From the NCBI GenBank assembly GCA_012927625.1, contig JABBOV010000009.1:1-64000 (forward strand): a stretch of 64,000 bases of DNA, written 5' to 3'. The notes beneath the pieces are model-generated. The model had not been told where the DNA came from, searched no databases, and saw nothing but the letters and a program-made list of their open reading frames with translations. A program made the translations under genes and the position numbers. Below, piece after piece: positions 33,754-42,873 of this stretch; the first letter of the stretch is position 1; every line of letters starts with the position of its first letter. The stretch comes from Glaciimonas sp. (GTDB lineage Bacteria > Pseudomonadota > Gammaproteobacteria > Burkholderiales > Burkholderiaceae_D).

Positions 33754-34771
33754 CTCGTTACGCCGTAAAACAGCTACCGCTGCTCTGCTGGCATTGTGCG
33801 GCTGCACTGCCACCTATTCAGGTACCCAAGAACGAACCAAGGCAATCAACATGAATCAAGACAACACACCGAAAAAAACCCACTGCTTGGGGCGTTACCT
33901 TATTGATCTGAACGCCGATGTCGCAGTTGATGCAGATTTTAAATATGCCAGTGGCAACATTGAAACACGCCGTAATATGCTGCAATCTGATTTTGAACGA
34001 CTGGTATCTACGCGTGAAACCAACCTCAAGAGTACGCCTCACAAACTAGGCGGAACTATGCTGGTTGGGCGTACAGAACTAGGTTCAAGCAAAGTATTAC
34101 TGCAAACATGGAGTGACGCTACAACCACCAAAAATATACATTTGAATGAGAGTTTTATTTATTTCCCGGAAAAGAGAACATTATTTCTTCACAGTGCTGA
34201 AAGTACAGCATCTGCACAGACACGCTCCGTTGAACTTTTTAAGCGTGTGGCTAATTCATATCAGTATCGAGAGCCCGATGAAATTCCATCAAGCATTGGG
34301 TTTTGTATTAACTCTGGATTAATTGTTTCTAGTTTACTAAGCACCGAAGAAGTAAAAGCAGCCTTCCACTTCAAGCAATACCCCAGCGTCTCCGTATACT
34401 TCAACTCCTACCTTACAGGCAACCCCGACACAGAACTACTCGATCGGCTCGGTGGACTGCCCGCTTCACTAATGCAAGCCGCAGCCGGCATGACGAGTCT
34501 GCGCCGCGGCAACCGCAACCTAGGCCCGGTCAAAGGTCAGGAATTACTGGTACGCGCCAGCGCAGAGGGCAAACGCAGCTACGAATTCTTGTGGGAATCT
34601 CAAGGCCGTGACAGCTCTATTGAATTTCCTTTCATCTCGCTAAAACTGACAACGACCGCCGAAACCCATAACGGCAAGATTGTTGATGCGCCTTTCAAAA
34701 CCGATGCAGAAGCCTTGCAGTTTTGGGACGAGATATTGCAAACGCTACGGCTACGGCCTGGCGCTGTTTAG
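33746..34771 (+). CDS. tli4: Tli4-like lipoprotein immunity protein, copy C (mosaic)
   Basis: 341 residues again. Signal peptide and residues to about 65 match copies A and B, as does everything from about residue 205 onward. Between them the sequence is clearly divergent (for example KYASGNIETRRNMLQ against VYAKGKVETRLNFLK, and LIVSSLLSTEEV against LMADNKLNSEEV), with changes in most positions. This block, about 33940-34350, has a lower GC content. Mosaic structure suggests recombination with a different immunity allele or diversification to block another lipase variant. Confidence 0.8.
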   Translation: MINSLRRKTATAALLALCGCTATYSGTQERTKAINMNQDNTPKKTHCLGRYLIDLNADVAVDADFKYASGNIETRRNMLQSDFERLVSTRETNLKSTPHKLGGTMLVGRTELGSSKVLLQTWSDATTTKNIHLNESFIYFPEKRTLFLHSAESTASAQTRSVELFKRVANSYQYREPDEIPSSIGFCINSGLIVSSLLSTEEVKAAFHFKQYPSVSVYFNSYLTGNPDTELLDRLGGLPASLMQAAAGMTSLRRGNRNLGPVKGQELLVRASAEGKRSYEFLWESQGRDSSIEFPFISLKLTTTAETHNGKIVDAPFKTDAEALQFWDEILQTLRLRPGAV

Positions 34772-34798
34772 GGGAAGTCTCTAGACTTGCCTACGGCG

Positions 34799-34898
34799 TC
34801 AACAAATGCCTCATTTCGCCAGGGCGACCAGGGCAAAGGGGACTATGCCGGGGCGAACCACAAAGGCAAGGCAAAATGCTGCGCCCACATCTCATGAC
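34799..34898 (+). pseudogene. relic of tle4 3' end, unit 4
   Basis: After copy C a frame reads TNASFRQGDQGKGDYAGANH then KGKAKCCAHIS and a stop. It matches the lipase at about residues 498-520 (TNASFRQGDQGKGEYAGTNR), further upstream than the other relics, and is cut before the His block. This marks the end of the array; no fourth immunity gene follows. Confidence 0.75.
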
Positions 34899-34905
34899 GT
34901 TCGCT

Positions 34906-35049
34906 CTTGATGAATGGCAGCAGGACTTTCCATGCTGCGCGTTAATGGTCGATACACTCAATTTTAATTGCGGCTCCGACCTGTTATTGGCGCTGAGAGC
35001 ACAGATAGATTTACTGTCTAATCGGCAGGGATTGCAGGAAATTGCTTGA
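34906..35049 (+). pseudogene. relic of an ABC ATPase C-terminus
   Basis: A frame ending at 35049 reads CCALMVDTLN, then SDLLL, AQIDLLSNRQGLQEIA. It corresponds to the end of the ABC ATPase at 23766-24782 (GCALMVDTLNRSSDLLLQP, then AQIGLLFQRQELQEVA). At the nucleotide level the first stretch, with GCGTTAATGGTCGATAC, is almost identical. The rest of the gene is missing. It is a decayed paralog or a partial duplication of that gene. Confidence 0.75.
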
Positions 35050-35126
35050 CGCCGCCATTGCCAGCATGTTTTCTTTGTGCAACCGTTCGTGTTTGCCCCT
35101 GAAAAAAGAAAATACCTGATTTATCG

Positions 35127-35132
35127 TATAAT
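35127..35132 (+). promoter_or_regulatory. -10 box of metH leader
   Basis: A perfect TATAAT lies about 25 bp before the start of the SAM-II fold and 176 bp before the metH ATG, the right place to start the riboswitch transcript. No good -35 hexamer is seen at 16-18 bp. Confidence 0.5.
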
Positions 35133-35157
35133 TTCGGCAGACAAGACTAACGATTAA

Positions 35158-35232
35158 GCGCCGATTTGAGCATCATCTTGCGGGCGCACGGAGTAGTGAA
35201 AACTACGCCACTACAAATACAGCTAAAGTGGA
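35158..35232 (+). ncRNA. SAM-II riboswitch upstream of metH
   Basis: The leader shows the SAM-II pattern. Stem P1 is GCGC (35158-35161) and GCGC (35184-35187), enclosing the conserved CGATTTGAG and CTTGC elements. Then come a linker and the conserved ACAAATACAGCTAAAG (35213-35228) ending AGTGG, the pseudoknot strand. An extra hairpin with a GAAA tetraloop (GTAGT / ACTAC, 35193-35206) is inserted in the linker, a place where the family tolerates additions. SAM-II binds S-adenosylmethionine and turns genes of methionine synthesis off. The match is by eye. Confidence 0.8.
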
Positions 35233-35237
35233 AAACG

Positions 35238-35288
35238 ACCCGACCCGCTTTAAGGAGGCCCATTGACTCCTGGCTAGTCGGGTTTTTT
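35238..35288 (+). terminator. intrinsic terminator between riboswitch and metH
   Basis: ACCCGAC (35238-35244) pairs with GTCGGGT (35277-35283). An inner stem AGGAG (35253-35257) / CTCCT (35267-35271) extends it. Six Ts follow. It begins five bases after the riboswitch, so ligand binding may decide between termination and read-through into metH, 20 bp downstream. Confidence 0.85.
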
Positions 35289-35307
35289 GCTTTTTGAGAA
35301 TGCAACT

Positions 35308-38300
35308 ATGACACGCACTGCCACCTCTACAATCTCCACCACCGAAACCATCCTGCGCGACTTGCTCGCCAAACGCATCCTGATCCTGGACGGTGCAACC
35401 GGCACCATGATCCAGCAGTATCAGCTGACGGAGCAGGATTATCGCGGCGGGCCGAACGGACGTTTCGCCGATTTTGCCGCGCCGGCGTTGGCCGATGGCA
35501 CGCCAAATCCGCGTGAATTGTTCGTCAAGGGCAACAACGAATTGCTGACGCTAACGCAGCCGCAGATCATTTCTGAAATCCACGAACAGTATCTGGCGGC
35601 CGGCGCCGATCTGATCGAAACCAATACCTTCGGCGCGACCTCGGTGGCGCAAGACGATTACCACATGGCGCATCTGGCCTATGAGATGAACTTGCAGGCG
35701 GCCAAGTTAGCGCGTGCTACGTGTGACAAATATTCCAGTGCCGACAAGCCGCGCTTCGTCGCCGGCGCGCTGGGGCCGACGCCGAAAACTGCCTCGATTT
35801 CGCCCGACGTCAACGACCCTTCCGTGCGCAATGTGACTTTCGACCAACTGGTAGCCGCGTATCTGGAACAGACCCGTGCGTTGGTCGAGGGCGGCGTCGA
35901 CATATTGCTGGTCGAAACCATATTCGATACCTTGAATTGCAAAGCGGCGCTATTTGCCATCGATACTTTTTTCGAAGAATCTGGCAACAAGTTGCCGATC
36001 ATGATTTCCGGCACCGTAACCGATGCTTCAGGCCGCATTTTGTCGGGCCAGACCGTGCCGGCGTTCTGGAATTCGGTACGCCACGCGAAGCCGCTGACGA
36101 TCGGTTTGAACTGCGCGCTGGGTGCGGCGCTGATGCGTCCGTATGCAGAAGAGTTGTCGAAAATCGCCGATACCTTCGTCTGCATTTATCCGAACGCCGG
36201 TCTGCCTAATCCGATGAGCGACACCGGTTTTGACGAGCTGCCGGCTGACACTTCTTCGTTGCTGAAAGACTTCGCCGACAGTGGTTTCATCAATATCGCC
36301 GGCGGTTGCTGCGGCACCACGCCAGCCCACATCAAGGCGATTGCCGAAGTGCTCAAGGACATCGCGCCGCGTTTGATTCCAGAGTCAAACCACACGATGC
36401 GGCTGGCCGGGCTGGAGCCGTTCGTGATCGACGATAGTTCGCTGTTCGTCAATGTCGGCGAGCGCACCAACGTCACCGGTTCGAAAGCGTTTGCACGGAT
36501 GATTTTGAATGAGCAATTCGATGCCGCGCTAGCGGTAGCCCGCCAGCAGGTCGAGAATGGCGCTCAGATCATCGACATCAATATGGATGAAGCGATGCTC
36601 GATTCTGTGGCCGCGATGACGCGCTTTCTGAACTTGATTGCGTCCGAACCGGACATCGCGCGGGTGCCGATCATGATCGATTCCAGCAAATGGTCGGTGA
36701 TCGAAGCGGGCTTGAAATGCGTGCAGGGCAAGGCGGTGGTGAACTCGATTTCGATGAAGGAAGGCGAAAAAGAATTCCTGCGCCAGGCCAAGTTGTGCCG
36801 TCGTTACGGCGCGGCGGCAATCGTGATGGCATTCGATGAAAAAGGTCAGGCCGATACTTACGAGCGCAAGACCCAAATTTGCAAGCGCGCCTACGATTTG
36901 CTGATTGAAAAGCTCGACTTTCCGCCGGAAGACATCATCTTCGATCCGAATATTTTTGCGATTGCGACCGGTATCGAAGAGCACAATAATTACGCGGTCG
37001 ATTTCATCAACGCGACGCGCTGGATCAAGCAGAATCTGCCGTATGCGAAAATTTCTGGCGGGGTTTCGAACGTATCTTTCAGCTTCCGCGGCAACGATCC
37101 GGCGCGCGAAGCGATTCATACCGTTTTCCTGTATCACGCGATCCAGGCCGGCATGACAATGGGCATCGTCAACGCCGGCATGGTTGGCGTGTACGACAAC
37201 ATTCCCGCTGAATTGCGCGAGCGCGCCGAAGACGTGGTACTGAACCGTAGAGAGGATGCGACCGAGCGCATGATCGAATGCGCCAGCAACCTGAAAGCTG
37301 GCGGCAAGAAAGAAGAAGCAACGCTGGAATGGCGCAACGACACCGTGCAAAAACGCTTGTCACACGCCTTGGTCAACGGCATCACGAACTGGATCGTCGA
37401 AGATACCGAAGAAGCGCGCCAGCAATTGCTGGCTAACGGCGGCCGCCCGATCCATGTGATCGAAGGGCCACTGATGGACGGCATGAATATCGTCGGCGAT
37501 CTATTCGGCCAGGGCAAGATGTTCCTGCCGCAAGTAGTCAAGTCGGCACGCGTGATGAAGCAGGCGGTGGCGCATCTGATCCCGTTCATTGAAGCCGAAA
37601 AACTGCTGGAAGAACAGCGCACCGGCATTGTCGCCAAGCCAAAAGGCAAGATCGTGATCGCCACCGTAAAAGGCGATGTACACGATATCGGCAAGAACAT
37701 CGTGTCGGTGGTCTTGCAATGCAATAACTTCGAAGTGGTGAACATGGGCGTGATGGTGCCGTGCTCGGAAATTTTGGCGATGGCGAAGGCGGAAAGCGCC
37801 GACATCGTCGGCATTTCAGGCTTGATCACGCCGTCGCTGGAAGAGATGGCGCACATTGCCAAAGAGATGCAGCGCGACGCGCATTTCCGCACCTTGAAGA
37901 TTCCGCTGCTGGTCGGCGGCGCCACCACTTCGCGCGCCCATACCGCAGTCAAGATCGCCATCAATTACGAAGGACCAGTGGTGTATGTGCCGGATGCTTC
38001 GCGTTCAGTGGCGGTGGCGCAATCGTTGCTGACGCCGGAAAGTCGCGATCAGTATTTGGCAGAAATTGCGACCGATTACGAGCGCATCCGGGTTCAGCAC
38101 GCGAACAAGAAAGCGCTGCCGATCCTGACGCTGGCACAGGCCCGCGCCAACAAAATGCAGGTATCGTTCGAGGGCGATTTTGCGCCGGTGAAGCCGAAAT
38201 TCATCGGCCGCCGCGTATTCAAGAATGTCGATCTGGCCACCATCGCGCAATACATCGACTGGGGCCCGTTCTTTCAGACCTGGGATTTGGCCGGGCCTTT

Positions 38301-39120
38301 CCCTGCCATTTTGCAGGATCAAGTAGTCGGCGAGGTCGCCACCAAAGTATTCGCCGAAGGCCAGGCGCTGCTAAAACAGGTTATCGAAGGCCGCTGGCTC
38401 ACCGCCAATGGCGTGGCCGCTCTGCTGCCGGCCAACAGCGTGAATGACGACGACATCGAAATTTATACCGACGAGAGCCGCACTGAAGTTGCATTCACTT
38501 ATTACGGCCTGCGTCAGCAAGGCGTGAAACCGGTAATCGAAGGCACGGATGGCGAAAAAATCCAGCGGCCGAATCAATGCCTGGCCGATTTCATCGCACC
38601 TAAATCGTCCGGCGTTAAAGATTACATCGGCATGTTTGCGGTCACCGCCGGTATCGGCATCGAGAAATACGAAAAGCGTTTTGAGGCGGCGCAGGATGAT
38701 TATTCGTCGATCCTGCTGAAGTCGCTGGCTGACCGTTTGGCTGAAGCGCTGGCCGAACATTTGCACGAACGCGTGCGCACCGACTTGTGGGGTTATGCCT
38801 CGCAGGAAAAATTGGACAAGGACGCGTTGATCAAGGAAGGCTATACAGGTATCCGTCCCGCACCCGGTTATCCGGCTTGCCCGGAGCATACGGTCAAGGC
38901 CGATATTTTCAAGTTGCTGCAATGCGATGAGATCGGCATGCAGATCACCGAATCGTTCGCGATGTTTCCGGGGGCGGCGGTATGTGGTTTTTACTTTGCG
39001 CATCCCGCATCGAAATACTTCAGCGTCGGCAAAATCGGCGAAGATCAGCTCAACGACATGGTGGCACGGCGCGGCGCCAACAAGGAAGACGTCGAGCGTT
39101 GGTTGGCGCCGAATTTGTAA
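35308..39120 (+). CDS. metH: cobalamin-dependent methionine synthase
   Basis: A 1270-residue one-piece MetH that methylates homocysteine from 5-methyltetrahydrofolate. Modules in order: homocysteine/Zn domain (zinc Cys C269 in NCALGA, C334-C335 in GGCCGT), pterin-binding domain (about 370-640, [12 protein letters not shown]), B12 cap and B12-binding domain (about 660-900, with GDVHDIGKN, axial ligand H792, and [15 protein letters not shown]), and AdoMet reactivation domain (about 930-1270, [13 protein letters not shown]). The start ATG at 35308 follows a GAGAA ribosome site; an upstream TTG lies in the terminator T-tract. SAM-II riboswitch control fits the pathway. The cofactor must come from B12 synthesis or uptake outside this window. 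Confidence 0.97.
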   Translation: MTRTATSTISTTETILRDLLAKRILILDGATGTMIQQYQLTEQDYRGGPNGRFADFAAPALADGTPNPRELFVKGNNELLTLTQPQIISEIHEQYLAAGADLIETNTFGATSVAQDDYHMAHLAYEMNLQAAKLARATCDKYSSADKPRFVAGALGPTPKTASISPDVNDPSVRNVTFDQLVAAYLEQTRALVEGGVDILLVETIFDTLNCKAALFAIDTFFEESGNKLPIMISGTVTDASGRILSGQTVPAFWNSVRHAKPLTIGLNCALGAALMRPYAEELSKIADTFVCIYPNAGLPNPMSDTGFDELPADTSSLLKDFADSGFINIAGGCCGTTPAHIKAIAEVLKDIAPRLIPESNHTMRLAGLEPFVIDDSSLFVNVGERTNVTGSKAFARMILNEQFDAALAVARQQVENGAQIIDINMDEAMLDSVAAMTRFLNLIASEPDIARVPIMIDSSKWSVIEAGLKCVQGKAVVNSISMKEGEKEFLRQAKLCRRYGAAAIVMAFDEKGQADTYERKTQICKRAYDLLIEKLDFPPEDIIFDPNIFAIATGIEEHNNYAVDFINATRWIKQNLPYAKISGGVSNVSFSFRGNDPAREAIHTVFLYHAIQAGMTMGIVNAGMVGVYDNIPAELRERAEDVVLNRREDATERMIECASNLKAGGKKEEATLEWRNDTVQKRLSHALVNGITNWIVEDTEEARQQLLANGGRPIHVIEGPLMDGMNIVGDLFGQGKMFLPQVVKSARVMKQAVAHLIPFIEAEKLLEEQRTGIVAKPKGKIVIATVKGDVHDIGKNIVSVVLQCNNFEVVNMGVMVPCSEILAMAKAESADIVGISGLITPSLEEMAHIAKEMQRDAHFRTLKIPLLVGGATTSRAHTAVKIAINYEGPVVYVPDASRSVAVAQSLLTPESRDQYLAEIATDYERIRVQHANKKALPILTLAQARANKMQVSFEGDFAPVKPKFIGRRVFKNVDLATIAQYIDWGPFFQTWDLAGPFPAILQDQVVGEVATKVFAEGQALLKQVIEGRWLTANGVAALLPANSVNDDDIEIYTDESRTEVAFTYYGLRQQGVKPVIEGTDGEKIQRPNQCLADFIAPKSSGVKDYIGMFAVTAGIGIEKYEKRFEAAQDDYSSILLKSLADRLAEALAEHLHERVRTDLWGYASQEKLDKDALIKEGYTGIRPAPGYPACPEHTVKADIFKLLQCDEIGMQITESFAMFPGAAVCGFYFAHPASKYFSVGKIGEDQLNDMVARRGANKEDVERWLAPNL

Positions 39121-39190
39121 TGGTGCACGCTTTTTTTGACTGCTGCAGGTATCATGATTTATCGCAACGTACAAGATTGCAAGCTACGAC

Positions 39191-39856
39191 ATGATCCGTT
39201 TTGACGATATCAAGCTTCAAGTCGGCACCCGTTTGCAAATCATGCTCAAGCGCGGCCCACGGCAAGTGATTTATTACACTACTCTCATCGGCTATGTAAG
39301 CGGCGAGTACCTGCTGATTAAAATTCCGTTCGAGAATGGGCTTTCGGTACAGACGCAAGCCCGCGAGCGCGTCACTTTACGGGTATTTTCCGGGATGAAC
39401 GTGTTTACTTTTGTCTGCAACGTGGAAGCCGTTTTTCTCAGTCCACGGTTCTACATGCATCTCACTTTCCCCGATCAAATCCAGGCCACTGCATTGCGCA
39501 AGACAATCAGGGCTAAGGTGGATCTGCCAGTACAGCTTACAGGTAAACAATGGGCTGGCACCATTACCGATATTAGCTTGGACGGTGCTCATATCACTGC
39601 GGACAGCGCGCTGGGCGAACCTGAAGCGAAAATTTCGTTATCTTTCACGTTTCAGATCAAGCCGACTAATCAGGAAGTGCGGATCGAAACCAATGCAACG
39701 ATCCGCAGTGTACGGGAGTTGCCTGCCTTAAAAAAAGATGCTCCAGCACGCTTTTCGCACGGCGTTCTGTTCGATGATATCGACCCGACAAACCGGGTGA
39801 TGCTGCAAAACATGGTCTACGAATCCCTGCTGGGACTGAAGCCCGAATTAGATTAA
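39191..39856 (+). CDS. PilZ-domain cyclic-di-GMP receptor, YcgR-like
   Basis: A 221-residue protein with a YcgR-type N-terminal domain (about 8-95) and a PilZ domain (about 105-215). The c-di-GMP contacts are RxxxR (R108-K-T-I-R112 region, LRKTIRAKVDLP) and DISLDGAHI (D/NxSxxG). It resembles flagellar brake proteins but is shorter, and no flagellar gene is adjacent. It is 70 bp after metH. Together with the EAL enzyme at the window start it shows that c-di-GMP signalling operates in this organism. Confidence 0.85.
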   Translation: MIRFDDIKLQVGTRLQIMLKRGPRQVIYYTTLIGYVSGEYLLIKIPFENGLSVQTQARERVTLRVFSGMNVFTFVCNVEAVFLSPRFYMHLTFPDQIQATALRKTIRAKVDLPVQLTGKQWAGTITDISLDGAHITADSALGEPEAKISLSFTFQIKPTNQEVRIETNATIRSVRELPALKKDAPARFSHGVLFDDIDPTNRVMLQNMVYESLLGLKPELD

Positions 39857-40187
39857 TTGGGGACATACCTAAATTTCACTGCATTGCCGCAGGCAAGTAA
39901 AAGCAGCAATAGAATACATGGTGGCAGAGTCAGTAGTTTAGGCTGATAAAGCGTTAGCCAGCTTACAAATAGCCTGCCCTAATATTTTTCTCGTCCACTG
40001 ACAAGTTCCTCATATTAATTATTTAGCACCACAAATGTGGCTTAAAATACTATACAGAAGAGCGCGTGGCCACCAGCACGTCTTGCGGTGCAATGCCGTT
40101 GCGTGCGGCTCACCTCCGACGTTACGACGTGTACGCAAGCGTTTCTCGTTTGAGAAAATGATTCATCCACTGAAAAAGGAGATTCGT
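39857..40187. other. non-coding gap
   Basis: 331 bp without a gene. It is AT-rich at 39960-40060. A ribosome site AAGGAG at its right end serves the next small gene. No repeat, tRNA or clear terminator was seen. Confidence 0.5.
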
Positions 40188-40433
40188 ATGAAAGAGTTCA
40201 TTCGCAAAGTTATGTTGGCGGTCGCCTCTGCATTCGGTACCCTCATTAGTATCGCCATTCTTCGCGCGGCGCATCTTCCTTTCCCTCCGGCACTGTCGTG
40301 GGAAGCCTTGCCACAATGGGGAGTGTTCGCTGCGGTGACTTATACCTGCAGCACTCTATGTATATTCATTGCGGGCCGCGTCTTCTGTGAAACACAAAGC
40401 CCCGATTCAACTGGCTCGCACCCCACCGCATAA
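40188..40433 (+). CDS. small membrane protein, unknown
   Basis: An 81-residue protein starting MKEFIRKVMLAVASAFG, with AAGGAG seven bases before the ATG. Two hydrophobic segments are visible (VMLAVASAFGTLISIAIL and WGVFAAVTYTCSTLCIFIAG). No family is recognised. It precedes the broken chemoreceptor by about 170 bp. Confidence 0.55.
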   Translation: MKEFIRKVMLAVASAFGTLISIAILRAAHLPFPPALSWEALPQWGVFAAVTYTCSTLCIFIAGRVFCETQSPDSTGSHPTA

Positions 40434-40606
40434 CATGTCGCCCGACACGGAAACGCACATGCAGGAGGCCGCTTCGCGACAATTTTTGCGCTTCGCAAAC
40501 TGCTCCATCCGCTGTATATCAAAAGACCATGAGCACCGCCGAAACGGGACTGGTCTCGCAAATATCCCGTCATCCGCACCTACATTGTTCTAAAGTAGGA
40601 CATCAC

Positions 40607-41690
40607 GTGAATCGACTGAAAATTTCCACCCGGCTCAAGCTGCTCGTTGGCGTTCTTGCCGCTTTACTGGTGCTCATTGGCAGCATCGGTCTGCACAACA
40701 TCTCAAAGATGGTGAGGAGTTAAACACGTCGTACAACGAGAATTTTCTGGGCACCGCGAAAACAGCCGACATCAAATACATGATGCTGCGCAACCGCCTT
40801 GGTATTGCCAACGCCCTGTTGGAGCAAACGCCCGAGAGAACCCAGACTACCAACGAAGAGGTCGAAATCAACCTCTCCAAAACTGCCAAGTTATGGGAAG
40901 GTTACATGGCCAGTCCCATGAGTCTGGAAGAAGCACAACTGGCTAAGACCTATGCCGACAAGCGCGCGCAGTTTGTGCAAGAAGGCATTGAGCCCGCACT
41001 GGCCGCGCTACGCGTCAGCAACTACCCTGAGGCAAAACGAATCATGCTGGAAAAAATTCGCCCCGGTTTCGATGTCGCACGCACAGCAGCCGATGTCCTG
41101 CTTAAGTACCAGCTTAACGAAGCCAAAACGAACTTTGAAACCAACAGCGACCGCTTTCAGGCCATCCGAGCCGTGTCAATAACCTTAATTGCGCTGGGCT
41201 TGCTATTCGCGGTGTTGTTTGACGGCTTGCTGATGCGCGGCGTTACCGTCTAACTGCGGCGTGCTGTGGAAGTGGCTAATGCGGTCGCGCATGGCGATTT
41301 AAACCAGACCACTCCAGAGCGGGGCAGCGATGAAATAGTGGCACTGATGCGCGCTTTGGTCGAGATGCAAACCCGCCTTGCCGATGTGGTGGGTAACGTG
41401 CGCCAAGGCTCTGAAGGCGTCGCCATTGCCAGCGCCGAAATCGCTCAAGGCAACAACGATCTGAGTGCCCGCACCGAAGCCCAGACCAACACGCTAGAGC
41501 AGACCGAGGCCCCCATGGAAGAGCTAGCGCCACCGTTAAACAAAGCGCCGACAACGCCGCCAGGCTAACATACTGTCAATGAGCGCCAGCGCGGAAAGAG
41601 TGAAGCAAGACGCCGCGCTGGTGGGTCAAGCCGGCACCACCCTGATTGAGGCGGTGGCAGTATCCGCCGCGTGACCGACAGATTGAAGCA
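40607..41690 (+). pseudogene. methyl-accepting chemotaxis protein, broken
   Basis: An MCP gene of the class with an N-terminal helix, four-helix sensor and HAMP linker. Pieces in order: VNRLKISTRLKLLVGVLAAL (start GTG, 40607); a sensor segment (40735-41250) with EINLSKTAKLWEGYMASP; the second membrane helix SITLIALGLLFAVLFDG; HAMP (VANAVAHGDLNQT); and a short part of the signalling coil. It carries at least five lesions: a frameshift near 40713, an in-frame TAA at 41251 inside RGVTV-LRRAVE, a frameshift near 41530, a large deletion at about 41575 that removes the conserved hairpin tip, and a frameshift near 41665 (RRVTD visible in another frame). It cannot be functional. Confidence 0.85.
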
Positions 41691-41778
41691 CGCGTACGCT
41701 GCTTGAACCACATTGATCCTATTCGAATTGCCAAATGCAAACCGTAGCTGCAACAAGCCTTTCCCGACGTTCTCGCAG

Positions 41779-42543
41779 TCATCCCGGGATTCCGTCAACA
41801 AATACTTTCAACTCGCCCGGGGCAAACTGGATCCAGCTCTCATTGGCTGTCAGCGGCTCGGTAACAATGATGGCGACGCAGTCTTGCGGAGTGGTAACCT
41901 GGGAAAAATCGACGCTGACATCCTCGTCCGACAATTTGGCTGTGGCAAAAGGATAACGCCGCACAATGTAATGCAGTTTGGTCGAGCAGTGCACAAACAG
42001 CGCAGCGCCGTCCGACAGCATCATATTGAAAGTGCCGTTGCAGGCGATCCCGTTGCACAGTTCTTGCAATGCAATTTTCAGTTGTGCATTGGTCGGGCGA
42101 TGCGCGCCGAAGCGGTGCCGCAATTGCTGCAAAATATAGCAAAATGCATATTCGCTATCGGTGCCTCCGACCGGATGGTAGGCGCCCACCAGCGCTGGCG
42201 TGAAATCCGTCAGGTTGCCGTTATGCGCAAAAACCCAGTAATGTCCCCACAATTCGCGTACGAAAGGATGGCAATTTTCCAGCGCCACCGCGCCATGAGT
42301 GGCCTTACGAATATGCGCGATAACACTCTTGGACTTGATCGGGTAGCGTTTGATCAGTTCAGCAATCGGCGACTCCACAGCGGCCAGATGGTCGACAAAA
42401 TGGCGCACCCCATTGCCCTCGAAGAAAGCGATACCCCAGCCGTCCTTGTGTTCATCGGTACGGCCGCCGCGCGTAGCGAAGCCGGTGAAGCTGAAAACGA
42501 TGTCGGTGGGAACGTTGCAATTCATCCCTAGGAGTTGGCACAT
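41779..42543 (-). CDS. class II glutamine amidotransferase, YafJ-like
   Basis: A 254-residue enzyme with the N-terminal nucleophile Cys2 after Met removal (MCQLLGMNCN). Typical motifs follow: DGWGIAFFEG, HIRKATHGA and NCHPF, then FAHNGNL. YafJ-type proteins are stand-alone glutaminase domains; the acceptor reaction is not known here, though some are implicated in gamma-glutamyl compound hydrolysis. The gene faces away from proV, with a 330-bp gap that holds an element of the dispersed family. Confidence 0.88.
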   Translation of the reverse strand: MCQLLGMNCNVPTDIVFSFTGFATRGGRTDEHKDGWGIAFFEGNGVRHFVDHLAAVESPIAELIKRYPIKSKSVIAHIRKATHGAVALENCHPFVRELWGHYWVFAHNGNLTDFTPALVGAYHPVGGTDSEYAFCYILQQLRHRFGAHRPTNAQLKIALQELCNGIACNGTFNMMLSDGAALFVHCSTKLHYIVRRYPFATAKLSDEDVSVDFSQVTTPQDCVAIIVTEPLTANESWIQFAPGELKVFVDGIPG

Positions 42544-42873
42544 GGTTTGAGGTTAAATCCAAAAAACGCATTGAGAAAGGGAGCGCAACTACGGTAACAC
42601 GTGACGCCGACACCGTATAGCGTGCGGGGTTATAGTGTGTTCGTATGCGTATCGTGGCGCCACCGACGGACTCGGATCAGTTCGCCAAGGAAACATGCTT
42701 ATCGGCAGTATTCATGGAGTGCCTTGCATTATATGCGGCTAACTAGCAGATGACAATATACCCCTGTCCAGTATAAAAAACTGCACTGTGATATTATCCG
42801 GCTTATGCTTTGGCCAAAACGCCTAAGCGGCCGGGCCTTGTGTTCAACTAATCAACCAAGGGAGGCATACACC
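42544..42873. other. divergent intergenic region, amidotransferase/proV
   Basis: 330 bp without a gene. It holds the likely promoters of the two divergent units, copy 5 of the dispersed element (42690-42764) and a GGAGG ribosome site for proV at 42861-42865. An extended -10-like sequence TGTGATATTAT lies near 42787. Confidence 0.5.
42690..42764 (-). repeat. dispersed 75-bp element, copy 5
   Basis: Minus strand: GGGGTAT, 19 nt, CCGCAT, 17 nt, ATGAATAC, 8 nt, AGCAT. It is one of the less perfect copies but keeps block order and spacing. It lies 110 bp upstream of proV, antiparallel. Confidence 0.55.

Larger units (their letters stand above)
31242..34898 (+). repeat. tandem array of tle4-3'end plus tli4 units, 1252-bp period
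   Basis: Start codons of the three immunity genes lie at 31242, 32494 and 33746, two steps of exactly 1252 bp. Each gene is 1026 bp and each spacer 226 bp. The second part of each spacer (from about 32367 and 33619) is a copy of the 3' end of the lipase gene. A fourth lipase 3' relic follows the last gene. The unit is therefore a duplicated block of lipase tail plus immunity gene. Confidence 0.9.

Noticed and set aside
31242-34898. CRISPR or other short-repeat array
   Set aside because: The repeat unit is 1252 bp and protein-coding; no short direct repeats with unique spacers were seen anywhere.
35158-35290. SAH riboswitch or cobalamin riboswitch before metH
   Set aside because: Neither the SAH core (GAGGAGCGCTGC) nor a B12 box is present, while the SAM-II elements fit in order.
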